64,000 bases of DNA, taken from Lachnospiraceae bacterium. Lineage in GTDB: Bacteria > Bacillota > Clostridia > Lachnospirales > Lachnospiraceae. Every line of letters begins with the position of its first letter. The stretch's first letter is position 1. The DNA lies in NCBI GenBank assembly GCA_023664345.1, contig JAMPFQ010000006.1:30915-94914 (forward strand), read 5' to 3'. The notes beneath the pieces were generated by a model. That model had not been told where the DNA came from. It searched no databases and worked only from the letters and a program-made list of their open reading frames with translations. Position numbers and translations under genes: made by a program. This document shows, one piece after another, positions 53,039 to 62,599 of the stretch.

Positions 53039-53123
53039 ATATCACAGTATATGGTGCTTGTGTCTTAAGATTTTATGAATTCCAATAGAAGAATAGTTAA
53101 AAATGCAAAGATTTTGTAATAAT

Positions 53124-53915
53124 TTATTTAATTCTGATATACATTTTCTTTAACTCGATCCGTCTCTTCCGGTGGCGCAGCATACTGCAGATGCGGTTGT
53201 AAAACCAGAAAGACTGCACCAGGAGATTGTTGGCTTTCCCGATCCGCTCTTTTGTAGTGCCCCTGTAGTACTCTCCCCCGCAGGCGCAGGCCTCCACGCC
53301 TTTCTTTTTCAGCAGGCCTATGAGATCCGACTCGCAGCTGACATCCCCCTGGAATTCCGTATAAGCCAGCCCCACGCAGTCCGCCTTGTGGGCATCGCTG
53401 CCGCCGAAAGTGGGAAGCCCGTGCTCCGCCGCGATCTCCATGGCCCTGGCGTTGCTCTCCTCGCTCTCACAGGCGTTGAAGCCCTCCAGGAAGTCAAACC
53501 TGTCCATCACCGCCAGGCGATTGCGGAACTGCCTGGTATTGGTGATGCTCAGGTATTTTTCCCCGCAGGGATGGGCCGGCCCCAAGATCCCGCCGTTCTT
53601 ATGCACGATCTCGATCAGGAAATTCACGGGCAGCCCCCGCAGTTCCAATATCTTTAATTTGACGCCCTCTGGCATGATCACAAGGATATGCCCCGCGTCA
53701 ATGGTGTCGTATTCTATCCCTTTCAGCACCACGAACTTCCCCGCCCAGGCCTTGTTGGCGCTGTTCTTCCACGCCCTGTAGCCGTTGTAGGAATTATGGT
53801 CGCTGACCAGCATCCCGTCAAAATCTCTGTCTATCAAAGCCTGTATGAATTCCTCCACAGGCACTTTGCCGTCCAAGGATCCCTCCTTTGTATGGCAATG
53901 CATATCAAACTTCAT
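53124..53915 (-). CDS. PHP-domain metal-dependent phosphoesterase
   Basis: 263 residues from the ATG at 53915 (GGAGG 6 nt upstream). MKFDMHCHTKEGS, VSDHNSY, GIEYDTIDAGHILVI, GPAHPCGEK and GGSDAHKAD are the metal-binding blocks of the PHP superfamily, close to the YciV/TrpH-like phosphoesterases. The C-terminus is basic (LRHRKRRIELKKMYIRIK). It probably acts on a nucleotide or phosphodiester. It is divergent from the PMT-type glycosyltransferase gene and shares a region with repeated GGTATACTAAA. Confidence 0.85.
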   Translation of the reverse strand: MKFDMHCHTKEGSLDGKVPVEEFIQALIDRDFDGMLVSDHNSYNGYRAWKNSANKAWAGKFVVLKGIEYDTIDAGHILVIMPEGVKLKILELRGLPVNFLIEIVHKNGGILGPAHPCGEKYLSITNTRQFRNRLAVMDRFDFLEGFNACESEESNARAMEIAAEHGLPTFGGSDAHKADCVGLAYTEFQGDVSCESDLIGLLKKKGVEACACGGEYYRGTTKERIGKANNLLVQSFWFYNRICSMLRHRKRRIELKKMYIRIK

Positions 53916-53940
53916 CCTTACCTCCATCCGCCTCATAAGA

Positions 53941-54011
53941 TTTAGTATACCGCTTTTTAGTATACCACAATATATCCGCTTTTCCTATCAAAAATTTTCT
54001 GGTATACTAAA
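53941..54011. promoter_or_regulatory. divergent promoter region with three GGTATACTAAA elements
   Basis: TTTAGTATACC occurs at 53941-53951 and 53956-53966, and its inverse GGTATACTAAA at 54001-54011. Each contains TATACT as a possible -10, two toward the PHP gene and one toward the glycosyltransferase. TG precedes the box at 54003-54008 (extended -10). They could be promoters, operators or both. Confidence 0.5.
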
Positions 54012-54059
54012 ATTAAGAATCGTAACATGAAAACTATTGTTTGCGTTTGGGAGGATTTT

Positions 54060-55892
54060 ATGCCTGTGATCCATCTGACCGTCCTGTTCGGTGTATTGCT
54101 GTCCGTCTGCTGTTATCAGGGTTTTCTGTGGGGAAAAAAAGAATCCAAAGATAAAAATGGCAGAGAAGCCGCATTTCTGCTGTTCCTCGCCGCGCTGCTG
54201 CTGCGTCTTCTGGCGGCGGCACGGTCAGAGGGCTTTGACACGGATATATCCTGTTTCGCAGCCTGGGCGGAAAGGATGCATACCGTGGGGGCGGCCGGCT
54301 TTTATTCCCCGGAGGTCTTCACCGACTATCCTCCCGGCTATATGTATGTGCTGGGCATCATCGGGTGGCTGCGCTCCACGCTGGATATCCCTTATTTTTC
54401 CGCTCTTCATCTGATCCTCCTGAAGCTGCCCGCCATGGTCTGTGACCTGATATGCGGATGGCTGCTGTACCGGGAGGCCGGAGAAAGATACTCCGAAAGA
54501 CAGGCGCTGTTCCTCTGCGGCGCATATCTGTTCAACCCTGTGATCATTTTAAATTCCGCCGTCTGGGGGCAGGTGGACTCGGTCTTTACGCTGGCACTGC
54601 TGCTTTTGTGCCTTTTCCTGGCAAAGGGCCGTCTGTTCCCCGCGTATCTTGCTTTCTGCGGAGGGCTTCTGTTAAAGCCTCAGATGCTGCTCTTTTCTCC
54701 CATCCTTCTGGCAGGGGTGGCGGACCAGGCTTTCCCGGACGGTCTCAGCCTGCGCAGGCTGGGGCGGAATCTGCTTTACGGCCTGCTCTCCCTGGGAGGC
54801 TTTGTATGCCTCTGCGTCCCTTTCGGTCTGGAAAATGTCTGGACACAGTATTTCTCCACTGTGGAATCTTATCCCTACGCGGCGGTCAACGCCTGCAATC
54901 TCTGGGGGATGCTGGGGCTGAACTGGGTCAGCCAGGATGTGTTGTTCCTGGGGATCCCCTACAAGTTCTATGGATATGCTTTCATCCTGCTGATCGTTGT
55001 CATGGTGTTTGCCATGAGCCTGCTCCACAGAGAAAACAGGGAAAAATATCCTTTTCTCGCTGCCGTACTGATTCTGACGCTGTTCGTCTTTTCCGTGCGG
55101 ATGCACGAACGGTATCTGTATCCGGGGCTGGCGCTGCTCCTGCTGGCTTTCATCTATAAGCCCGTAAAGTCCGTGTGGCTCTGTTATGGCGGCTTTTCCG
55201 CCCTGCACTTTTACAATACGGCCTTTGTGCTGTTCTTTTACGATCCCCAGAACTACGACCGCAGAGCGCCGCTGCTGATGCTTGTGTCCATGGGGATGGT
55301 GCTTATGGTGTATGTGCTGCACCGGTTTGGGGTGCCGCAGTATTTTTCCCATGAAGAGGAGAATGCCTCTCCCGCCCGTTATGCTCCGCGCCCATCCCGC
55401 AGGCCTGTGCCCGTGAACCGGGCAGACCTGTTCTGGATGGCGCTCATCACCCTGGCCTACAGCTGCTTCGCCCTGTACGACCTGGGCGATACCGCCGCCC
55501 CAAAGAGCCGTTATGACATGCAGTACGGCGACACCATCACTCTGCGCTTTGAGGGGGCGGAGCCTGCTTCCATGGCCTATTATATCGCCCCCGCCCACAA
55601 CCGGATCTTTACCGTGGCCACCGGGAAACGGGACGGCGGAGAATGGTCCTGCCATACGCAGGAGATCACCTTTGCCAATGTTTTCACCTGGCAGACGATC
55701 TCCCTGGAGGAACCCGGCAGCAAGCTGTGCCTGACCCTCACGGAGGATGCCGCTTCCCTGCTGGAGCTGGTCTTTCTTGATGGGGGGGGGCAATGTGCTG
55801 GCTCCCGCCAACGCTTCCGACTATCCCGCCCTGTTCGACGAGCAGTCCCTTTACCCGGAGCGTGCCAGTTTCCGGAACAGCATGTATTTTGA
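54060..55892 (+). CDS. PMT-type membrane glycosyltransferase, N-terminal part (frame broken at G9)
   Basis: About 610 residues in this frame, of which the first about 575 are natural. GGGAGG lies 5 nt before the ATG at 54060, which is preferred over 54027. At least ten membrane helices are seen, with SEGFDTDISCFAAWAERMH and VWGQVDSVFTLALLLL, typical of GT-C mannosyltransferase-like enzymes. After residue 572 (LELVFLDGGG) the frame leaves the natural sequence at the G9 tract 55782-55790 and ends at 55892 in a short junk tail. Removing one G restores a single protein of about 1040 residues with the next entry. It likely moves sugars from a polyprenyl carrier to protein or wall glycan. Confidence 0.8.
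   Translation: MPVIHLTVLFGVLLSVCCYQGFLWGKKESKDKNGREAAFLLFLAALLLRLLAAARSEGFDTDISCFAAWAERMHTVGAAGFYSPEVFTDYPPGYMYVLGIIGWLRSTLDIPYFSALHLILLKLPAMVCDLICGWLLYREAGERYSERQALFLCGAYLFNPVIILNSAVWGQVDSVFTLALLLLCLFLAKGRLFPAYLAFCGGLLLKPQMLLFSPILLAGVADQAFPDGLSLRRLGRNLLYGLLSLGGFVCLCVPFGLENVWTQYFSTVESYPYAAVNACNLWGMLGLNWVSQDVLFLGIPYKFYGYAFILLIVVMVFAMSLLHRENREKYPFLAAVLILTLFVFSVRMHERYLYPGLALLLLAFIYKPVKSVWLCYGGFSALHFYNTAFVLFFYDPQNYDRRAPLLMLVSMGMVLMVYVLHRFGVPQYFSHEEENASPARYAPRPSRRPVPVNRADLFWMALITLAYSCFALYDLGDTAAPKSRYDMQYGDTITLRFEGAEPASMAYYIAPAHNRIFTVATGKRDGGEWSCHTQEITFANVFTWQTISLEEPGSKLCLTLTEDAASLLELVFLDGGGQCAGSRQRFRLSRPVRRAVPLPGACQFPEQHVF
55782..55790 (+). repeat. G9 homopolymer at the frameshift point
   Basis: Nine consecutive G. 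With eight, the reading is LELVFLDGGGNVLAPANASDYP, joining the two frames exactly. With nine, both halves are out of frame with each other. It is the longest homopolymer of G that I noticed in the window. Confidence 0.85.
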
Positions 55893-57192
55893 CGAGATCT
55901 ACCACGGGCGCACCGCCTATGAATTTCTGAACGGGCTGACTACTTATGAGACCACTCATCCGCCCCTGGGGAAGATCTTCATCGCGGCGGGCGTGGCGCT
56001 GTTCGGCATGAATCCTTTCGGCTGGCGCATTGCGGGCACTGTCCTGGGTATCCTGATGGTTCCTGTCATTTACCTGTTCGGGAAAAAGCTGACAGAGAAC
56101 ACCCCGGCGGCGGCTCTCTCCTGCGTGCTCTTTGCCTTTGATTTCATGCACTTTACCCAGACCAGGATCGCCACCATCGACGTGTATGTGACCTTTTTCG
56201 TCCTGCTGATGTATTTCTTCCTGTACTGTTACAGCCGGATAAGCTTTTATGACACCCCGCTTTCCAAAACCTTTCTCCCGCTGGGCGCCTGCGGCGTCTG
56301 CATGGGACTGGGGATCGCCTGCAAGTGGACGGGCATTTACGCGGGCGCGGGCCTTGCCCTGATCTTCTTTGCCGTGCTCTTTCGCAGATACCGGGAATAC
56401 CGCTATGCGAGATCCGCACCGGAGGATATCAGCAACGGGATCTCACACCGGCACATCCTGAAAGTTTTTCTCCCCTGTACGGTAAGGACCCTGGCTTTCT
56501 GCGTGCTCTTTTTCGTGGGGATCCCCGCCCTGATCTATCTGCTGTCCTACCTGCCCTTCAGAGGCTACGCGGAGGAGGGGCTGTTTGCCCGCATGCTGCA
56601 CAGCCAGACCGCCATGTTCCACTATCACAGCACCCTGGACGCCACCCATCCCTATTCCTCGCCCTGGTATCAGTGGCCCGTCATGAAACGGCCCGTCTGG
56701 TACTATTCCTCCATTGTCAGCGGAACCCCTGGCGCAGGCGGGCTCAGGGAGGGCATCAGCGCTTTCGGCAATCCCCTGGTGTGGTGGCCCGGGATCCCTG
56801 CCGCCCTGTATATGCTCCGGCTCTGGATCCTGAAAAAGGACAGAAACGCCGCTTTCCTGCTGACCGGATATCTGGCTCAATATCTGCCCTGGTCCTTTGT
56901 CACACGGATCACTTTCACCTATCATTATTTTCCCAGCGTGGCCTTTGTGACGCTGATGATCGTCTACGGCCTGCTGCAGGCAAAACAATGGGCAGCACGC
57001 TCCGCGAACTGCCCTTATGTTAAGAAAAGACTGCCCGCCCGGGGATTCCCCGCACTGGCAGTCCTCTACGGCACAGCCGTTTTCCTGTTATTCCTGTTGT
57101 TTTATCCCGTGCTGTCCGGTCAGGCAGTGGATGCCGCCTATGTGGCCCACTGGCTGCGCTGGTCTGACAGCTGGGTGCTGACAGCCCCTTAA
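55783..57192 (+). CDS. PMT-type membrane glycosyltransferase, C-terminal GT39-like part
   Basis: About 469 residues after the shift point. SMYFDEIYHGRTAYEFLNGLTTYETTHPPLGK holds the acidic motif of GT39/PMT proteins. FDFMHFTQTRIATIDVYVTFFVLLMYFF, GIACKWTGIYAGAGL and YHYFPSVAFVTLMIV are also characteristic. About nine membrane helices are predicted. No ribosome binding site or start is found near the junction, so it is not an independent gene. It ends at 57192 in a TTAA shared with the stop of the opposite response regulator gene. Confidence 0.82.
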   Translation, partial: GGGNVLAPANASDYPALFDEQSLYPERASFRNSMYFDEIYHGRTAYEFLNGLTTYETTHPPLGKIFIAAGVALFGMNPFGWRIAGTVLGILMVPVIYLFGKKLTENTPAAALSCVLFAFDFMHFTQTRIATIDVYVTFFVLLMYFFLYCYSRISFYDTPLSKTFLPLGACGVCMGLGIACKWTGIYAGAGLALIFFAVLFRRYREYRYARSAPEDISNGISHRHILKVFLPCTVRTLAFCVLFFVGIPALIYLLSYLPFRGYAEEGLFARMLHSQTAMFHYHSTLDATHPYSSPWYQWPVMKRPVWYYSSIVSGTPGAGGLREGISAFGNPLVWWPGIPAALYMLRLWILKKDRNAAFLLTGYLAQYLPWSFVTRITFTYHYFPSVAFVTLMIVYGLLQAKQWAARSANCPYVKKRLPARGFPALAVLYGTAVFLLFLLFYPVLSGQAVDAAYVAHWLRWSDSWVLTAP

Positions 57193-57599
57193 CGCATCAG
57201 GTCAAGGGGGATCAGATCCGGAACCACTCCCGCTTTCCGCAGCGCACGCTCGATCCTCATGTGGAGATCCTGGGCGTCAAAGGGCTTCACCACATAGTCC
57301 ACGATGCCAAGCTTGGTGCCCTCGATCACGGTTTCCCTGTCCTTCCTGGCAGTCAGCATGATCACGGGGATATCCGCGCCGTTCTTCAGTTCCCGGATCT
57401 TGCGCAGGGTCTCCAGTCCATCCATGGCCGACATCTGGATATCGAGAAGCACCAGGACCGGCTTCTCCCTGCTCAGGAACCGGATGGCGCGGGCGCCGGA
57501 ATTCACGGTGATGACCTCATATTTTGATTTTAACTCCTGTTCGATGGTGGCAAGATTGATGATATTATCGTCAACCGCCAGAATACGCAATTTAGCCAT
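57189..57599 (-). CDS. single-domain response regulator
   Basis: 136 residues from the ATG at 57599 (AGGAGG 5 nt upstream). A CheY-like receiver: ILAVDDNIINL (acidic pocket), VLLDIQMSAMDG with the phospho-Asp, VIMLTARKD and YVVKPFDAQDL with the conserved Lys. A short C-terminal tail carries no output domain. It lies 16 bp downstream of the hybrid kinase gene and most likely receives phosphate from its Hpt domain or acts in trans. Confidence 0.92.
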   Translation of the reverse strand: MAKLRILAVDDNIINLATIEQELKSKYEVITVNSGARAIRFLSREKPVLVLLDIQMSAMDGLETLRKIRELKNGADIPVIMLTARKDRETVIEGTKLGIVDYVVKPFDAQDLHMRIERALRKAGVVPDLIPLDLMR

Positions 57600-57615
57600 T
57601 CTATCTGTCCTCCTG

Positions 57616-60489
57616 TTATGATTCTTCTTCCAGCCATTGCAGTAATTCCCGCAACAGGCTCTCCACGACATCGTCCTCGTACATCTGCAGCTGTTCCTGG
57701 ACTTCTTTCAGCCTGGCTTCAACACCCTGATCCAGATCGTATTTCAGCAGTTCCTCCACCCTGCGGGCGCATTCCTTGGAACGGAAATTCTCCACGCTGT
57801 CCAGCGCCGCCCTGATCTCCCTGAGGAGCGCACTGTGGTCGATGCCCGCACCCATATCCGTCTCCTGCTCTTCCACATGGGTGACCGTGTTTCTGGTATC
57901 CAGGTATCTTTGGATCTGGTCAACCTGTCGCTCATAGCAGGAGATCAGTTCCTCGAAATGTTTCCTCACAAAACCGATGTCTCCCCTTTTCACAGCCTGC
58001 TCGTGCTCCCTGGCCTGAGCGGACAGTTCCATGGCGCCTATGTTGGCGGAAGCGCTTTTCAGCCCGTGGACCTCGATGCCGTAATTGGTATGATCTTCTT
58101 TTTGGATCAGTTCCTTCAAGAGGGCGATCTTCCGCTTCCCGTCCAGGCAGTACAGGTGCAGCAGTTCCAGAAAGTCCTCCGTTCCGCCGGAATGGTGCTT
58201 CACGGCTTCCCTGATATCAATGCCCTCGATCACAATGTCCTCATACTCGATCTGGGGCTTCAGCACCGCTTCTTTGTCCTCCGGCTTCCGCATCTTCTTG
58301 TAGGCGCTGGGGATCCATTTTGACAGGACATCGTTTAACTGCTTCCTGTCAAGGGGCTTGGCGATGAAGTCCTGAAAACCGTTCTTTAAGAACATTTCCC
58401 TGACGCCGCCCATGGCGTTGGCGGTCAGGGCGATGATCACCGGCGCCCTGCCGTTGGCCCCGCACTCGTTCCTTATGATCTGTACCGCTTCCACGCCGTC
58501 CATCTCCGGCATCATGTGATCCATGAAGATCAGGTTGTATTTCGTTTTCCTCACAAGGTCGATGGCTTCCTGCCCGCTTCCCGCTTCCGTCATTTCAAAC
58601 TCGTAATTTTTCAGAAAGCCCAGAGCAACTTTCCGGTTGATCACATTATCGTCCACCACCAGCACTTTGTAGTTGCTGACCACGAAAGTCTCCACATGTT
58701 CCTGGGCCTTTCCGGGCATTTCCGGCATCTCCGACAGGGGATGGGGATCTACGATCTTCTGGGGGATGGTGACGGTGAAAGTAGTACCCTCGCCATACAC
58801 GCTCTCCACCTCGATGGTGCCCTTCATCAGCTCCACCAGCTTCCTGGTGATGGCAAGCCCCAGCCCGGTGCCTTCCACGCCCCGGTTCCGCTTGGAATCC
58901 ACCTGTTTGAAATCCTCGAAGATCTTCTGGAGGTTTTCCGGCTTGATGCCCACGCCGGTGTCCTGTACTTTCAAGATCAGGTCAATGGTGCTCTTCTTCT
59001 CCGTGGGCTGGCCGCCTATCGTGACCTTGACGAACCCTTTCTGGGTAAATTTCACCGCATTGTTCATGATATTGATGAGGATCTGCTTGATCCGCCCGTC
59101 GTCGCCGTGCAGCTGGCAGGGCAGGCTCATATCATATTCGCACTGCAGCAGCAGCTTACGCTGGGACGCGGCGATATCCATCATGTTCACCACCTCGTCC
59201 ACGGCGGCTTTCAGGTAGTAATTGACAGGCACGATCTCCATCCTGCCTGCCTCCACCTTGGACAGATCTAGGATATCGTTGATCAGCGCCAGCAGGTTCT
59301 TGGAAGCGGACTGGATATCGGAAGCGTAATTATAGACCCTTCGGCCCCGGCTCTCCTCCATGATGATATCGCTGAGCCCTATGATGGCGTTCATGGGCGT
59401 CCGGATCTCATGGGACACATTGGCAAGGAACTCGCTCTTGGCCGTGTTAGCTCTCTCCGCCTGCTCGCTGACGCACTTGATCTCCTCCAGGTAATTCCTG
59501 GTCTCCGTCACATCCAGGACCAGGATCACATAGCCTTGCAGCCGTCCTTTCTGTCCCAGGATACGCCGCACATGGCTCTCGTAATAATGGCCGTTCAGGC
59601 TGAACTCGCTCTTGACATCTTCATTCAGGATATCCTCCGGGAAATCCTCCATATCCTCTATGCTGTCACCCATGGTCTGAAAACTCAGTTCCGTAAACAC
59701 CTCCGCCGCCGCGGGATTATAGCTGACGATCTGCTTCTGGTCGTTCACCATGATCACGCCGTCGTCCATGGCCCTCAGGACCACTTCCGCCGCCATGCGC
59801 CCGAAGTCATAATTTCTCCGGCTCCATATGAGCAGCACCACCACCGACAGCATAACTCCCAGAGCCAGAGGAGTCAGGTCATACTCCACCATATATTTTG
59901 ATGTATAGGCCCACAGGGATGCCACCGGAAGCAGGGAGAGCAAAAAGAAGACCTTGTACCGCCTGCCCAGCATTTTATTTGGTTTGTTGATCAGGGCATG
60001 GGTCAGGGCGTACACCGATAATATATACGGAATCACGCAGGAAAAAGCCCAGAAGAGCACGAATCCCGGCCCATAACTCAGTTCCAGGTGGGGATGGCTC
60101 GCGCCATCCGTGACCCATTCGATCTTTTGATAGAAAAAGGTGTGGCGATCGCAGGTAAGCACGGAGATCAGCACAAAAATGTTGACGTAAGAAACGATCC
60201 GCAGTAAGACCTCCGGCTCCTTTTCATAGCAGTAGCTGAACATAAACCTGCAGTAAAGCAGGGCTATGAAAGTGGAACCCAAATATTCCATCTTAGTGGC
60301 GGTGACCGCCGCCTCCATGGTGGTCGATGTCAGTTCGAACAGATATGCCACATTCTGTACCAGGGAGCCGCTGATAAAAAGGATCATCAGTTTCTGCTCT
60401 TTGGAGCCGTCCCCGCTGATCAGCGCTCCCAGAGCAAAAAAAACAAGACATATAACGATCACCTGCATTGTCAGAAACAAATAAAACAC
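57616..60489 (-). CDS. hybrid sensor histidine kinase with receiver and Hpt domains
   Basis: About 957 residues. The GTG at 60489 has GGGAGG 7 nt upstream and is preferred over the ATG at 60504. Seven N-terminal membrane helices (about 1-225, 7TM histidine-kinase-type sensor) are followed by a PAS domain (about 235-335). HisKA has SHEIRTPMNAIIGLSD, and the ATPase has IMNNAVKF, DTGVGIKPENL and GTGLGLAI. A receiver domain (VLVVDDNVINRKV, FMDHMMPEMDG) and a C-terminal Hpt (VHGLKSASANIGAMEL) complete a full phosphorelay. The ligand is unknown. Confidence 0.92.
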   Translation of the reverse strand: MFYLFLTMQVIVICLVFFALGALISGDGSKEQKLMILFISGSLVQNVAYLFELTSTTMEAAVTATKMEYLGSTFIALLYCRFMFSYCYEKEPEVLLRIVSYVNIFVLISVLTCDRHTFFYQKIEWVTDGASHPHLELSYGPGFVLFWAFSCVIPYILSVYALTHALINKPNKMLGRRYKVFFLLSLLPVASLWAYTSKYMVEYDLTPLALGVMLSVVVLLIWSRRNYDFGRMAAEVVLRAMDDGVIMVNDQKQIVSYNPAAAEVFTELSFQTMGDSIEDMEDFPEDILNEDVKSEFSLNGHYYESHVRRILGQKGRLQGYVILVLDVTETRNYLEEIKCVSEQAERANTAKSEFLANVSHEIRTPMNAIIGLSDIIMEESRGRRVYNYASDIQSASKNLLALINDILDLSKVEAGRMEIVPVNYYLKAAVDEVVNMMDIAASQRKLLLQCEYDMSLPCQLHGDDGRIKQILINIMNNAVKFTQKGFVKVTIGGQPTEKKSTIDLILKVQDTGVGIKPENLQKIFEDFKQVDSKRNRGVEGTGLGLAITRKLVELMKGTIEVESVYGEGTTFTVTIPQKIVDPHPLSEMPEMPGKAQEHVETFVVSNYKVLVVDDNVINRKVALGFLKNYEFEMTEAGSGQEAIDLVRKTKYNLIFMDHMMPEMDGVEAVQIIRNECGANGRAPVIIALTANAMGGVREMFLKNGFQDFIAKPLDRKQLNDVLSKWIPSAYKKMRKPEDKEAVLKPQIEYEDIVIEGIDIREAVKHHSGGTEDFLELLHLYCLDGKRKIALLKELIQKEDHTNYGIEVHGLKSASANIGAMELSAQAREHEQAVKRGDIGFVRKHFEELISCYERQVDQIQRYLDTRNTVTHVEEQETDMGAGIDHSALLREIRAALDSVENFRSKECARRVEELLKYDLDQGVEARLKEVQEQLQMYEDDVVESLLRELLQWLEEES

Positions 60490-60526
60490 GATCCCGCCTC
60501 CCATCCGTTCGATACTTTCCCATATT

Positions 60527-60555
60527 ATGATATCAATTCCTGCATCTTTTGTCTA
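60527..60555 (-). promoter_or_regulatory. promoter of the hybrid kinase gene
   Basis: On the minus strand TAGACA (60555-60550), 17 bp, TATCAT (60532-60527), 38 bp before the GTG start. Confidence 0.62.
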
Positions 60556-60597
60556 CAAAATATTACGTTGTCAGCCTGACGAATGGACCGTAAACGA

Positions 60598-60632
60598 CAA
60601 AATCCCACAGTTATCCTGCGATAACTGTGGGA
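60598..60632 (-). terminator. rpsB-tsf terminator
   Basis: A 13-bp perfect stem TCCCACAGTTATC / GATAACTGTGGGA with loop CTGC, followed by TTTT on the minus strand, 17 bp after the tsf stop. Confidence 0.85.
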
Positions 60633-60648
60633 CATGAAATGATCTGTC

Positions 60649-61584
60649 TTAGCCTAACTGTGCCGCAACTTCAGCAGCGAAGTCCTCGTTCTTCTTCTCC
60701 AGGCCCTCTCCGGTCTCAAAACGAACGAACCTCTTAACGCTCAGTTCCGTACCGTTCTCTTTTGCAACCTGCGCAAGATACTGCGATACGGTCTGCTTGC
60801 CGTCCTCTGCCTTTACATATACCTGCTCCAACAGGCAGAACTCTTTCAGTTCCTTGTTCAGACGTCCGTTGACAGCGCCCTCTATCACCTTTTCAGGCTT
60901 TCCTGCCATCTTGGGATCCTGCGCGATCTGTGCCGCGAGGATCTCTCTCTCATGCGCCTTGAATTCCTCGGACACATCAGAGGTTGCCACATACTTGGGG
61001 CTCAGAGCCGCCACCTGCATGGCGATATTGGTCAGCGCTCCTTTCACCGCGTCATTGACCACAGCAGTCTTAGCCTCCACGATAACGCCGATCCTGCCGC
61101 CGCCGTGCACATAGGAAACCACACAGCCTTCTGCAGCCTCTACTTTTTCAAATCTTCTGATGCTCAGCTTCTCACCGATCACCGCGATCTTGTCCACCAG
61201 GACCTCTTTCACGGTCTTGGAAGCATCCTCGTTCCACTTCTCCGCCAGAAACGCGTCCATATCCGCCGCGTCAGAGTTCACAGCCTGCTCTGCAACAGCC
61301 TCTACGAACTGCTGGAACGTCTCATTCTTCGCAACGAAATCTGTCTCGGAGTTGACCTCCACCACCGCCGCAACGGTATCTCCCTTTCTTGCGATGCGGC
61401 AGATACCCTCCGCCGCGATCCTGCCTTCTTTCTTGATTGCTTTCGCCTGGCCGTTCTTTCTCAGAACCTCAACAGCCTCCTCCATATTTCCATTGGTCTC
61501 GTTCAGAGCCCTCTTACAATCCATCATGCCGGCGCCGGTCTGCTCACGCAGTTCTTTCACCATAGCCGCAGTCACTTCTGCCAT
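60649..61584 (-). CDS. tsf: elongation factor Ts
   Basis: 311 residues. MAEVTAAMVKELREQTGAGMMDCKRALNETNGNMEEAVEVLRKNG is the UBA-like N-terminal domain, and SETDFVAKNETFQ is the core EF-Tu contact block. The C-terminal dimerisation region contains LLEQVYVKAEDGKQTV. It exchanges GDP for GTP on EF-Tu. The ATG at 61584 has GGAGG 8 nt upstream. It is co-transcribed with rpsB, 59 bp apart. Confidence 0.98.
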   Translation of the reverse strand: MAEVTAAMVKELREQTGAGMMDCKRALNETNGNMEEAVEVLRKNGQAKAIKKEGRIAAEGICRIARKGDTVAAVVEVNSETDFVAKNETFQQFVEAVAEQAVNSDAADMDAFLAEKWNEDASKTVKEVLVDKIAVIGEKLSIRRFEKVEAAEGCVVSYVHGGGRIGVIVEAKTAVVNDAVKGALTNIAMQVAALSPKYVATSDVSEEFKAHEREILAAQIAQDPKMAGKPEKVIEGAVNGRLNKELKEFCLLEQVYVKAEDGKQTVSQYLAQVAKENGTELSVKRFVRFETGEGLEKKNEDFAAEVAAQLG

Positions 61585-61643
61585 AATCATACCTCCATTA
61601 TAGTTCCGCTTCAAAGCTGTGTTATTTTTATTATCTGTCTATT

Positions 61644-62396
61644 TTATTCTTCCGCCGCTACTTCTTCGATGTCCTCGGCTCTGGTCTCCACGTCGGCTTC
61701 GGTGTAGACAGCCTCTCCCTGGTTTGCCTCGATAACGGCGTCAGCCATCTTGGCCACGATCAGCTTAACGGCCCTGATAGCGTCGTCATTGCCGGGAATG
61801 ATATAATCCAGTTCATCGGGATCGCAGTTCGTATCACCGATACCGATCAGGGTGATGCCCAGAGTGTGGGCTTCCTGCACGCAGATCCGCTCTTTCTTGG
61901 GATCTACCACAAAGATTGCGTCAGGAACCCTGGTCATATTCCTGATACCGCCAAGGTTCTTCTCCAATTTCTCCCATTCCTTCTTCAGCTGGATAACTTC
62001 CTTCTTGGGCAGAACATCAAAAGTTCCGTCCTCAGACATCCTCTCGATGGCATGAAGCCTCGCGATACGGGACTGGATCGTCTTGAAATTGGTGAGCATG
62101 CCGCCCAGCCATCTTTCGTTCACATAATACATGCCACAGCGTTCCGCTTCGGTCTTCACAGCATCCTGGGCCTGCTTCTTGGTCCCTACGAACAGGATAG
62201 TGCCTCCCTGCGCCGCGATCTCGGAAACTGCTCTGTAAGCCTCGTCCACCTTGCCCACAGACTTCTGCAGATCGATGATGTGGATGCCGTTCCTCTCGGT
62301 GAAGATATAGGGAGCCATCTTGGGGTTCCATCTTCTGGTCTGATGTCCGAAATGGACACCTGCTTCAAGCAACTGCTTCATAGAAATAACGCTCAT
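61644..62396 (-). CDS. rpsB: 30S ribosomal protein S2
   Basis: 250 residues. [32 protein letters not shown], then [19 protein letters not shown] and [24 protein letters not shown] are conserved S2 blocks. The acidic C-terminal tail ([17 protein letters not shown]) is common in Clostridia. The ATG at 62396 has GGAGG 7 nt upstream; the open frame upstream to 62561 lies in the leader. The leader of about 165 nt could fold as an autoregulatory S2 site, but I do not recognise a known class. Confidence 0.98.
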   Translation of the reverse strand: MSVISMKQLLEAGVHFGHQTRRWNPKMAPYIFTERNGIHIIDLQKSVGKVDEAYRAVSEIAAQGGTILFVGTKKQAQDAVKTEAERCGMYYVNERWLGGMLTNFKTIQSRIARLHAIERMSEDGTFDVLPKKEVIQLKKEWEKLEKNLGGIRNMTRVPDAIFVVDPKKERICVQEAHTLGITLIGIGDTNCDPDELDYIIPGNDDAIRAVKLIVAKMADAVIEANQGEAVYTEADVETRAEDIEEVAAEE

Positions 62397-62570
62397 GTTC
62401 CTACCTCCGTTTGGTTGAATCCTTCCGCCCTGCCTTACAGGAACCTCATCGATCCCGTGCCGGATCTGCGTCGATATCCGGCAAGCTCCGGCAACGACCC
62501 TCCGTATGATACACGATACGCGGGCACCATTGCCGAATTGGCATGCGTGTTTTTTAGTCACAGCGAATGC

Positions 62571-62599
62571 ATTATAACATAATAAAGCCCCTCTTGCAA
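62571..62599 (-). promoter_or_regulatory. rpsB-tsf promoter
   Basis: On the minus strand TTGCAA (62599-62594), 17 bp, TATAAT (62576-62571). The -35 lies inside the terminator stem of the preceding gene. Confidence 0.83.

Noticed and set aside
55747-55782. Independent start for the second glycosyltransferase frame
   Set aside because: The residues before the G9 tract in that frame (MPLPCWSWSFLM) are out-of-frame translation of the first part and lack a ribosome binding site.
62397-62561. N-terminal extension of ribosomal protein S2
   Set aside because: S2 proteins start at [13 protein letters not shown] with GGAGG upstream of 62396; the rest is leader RNA.
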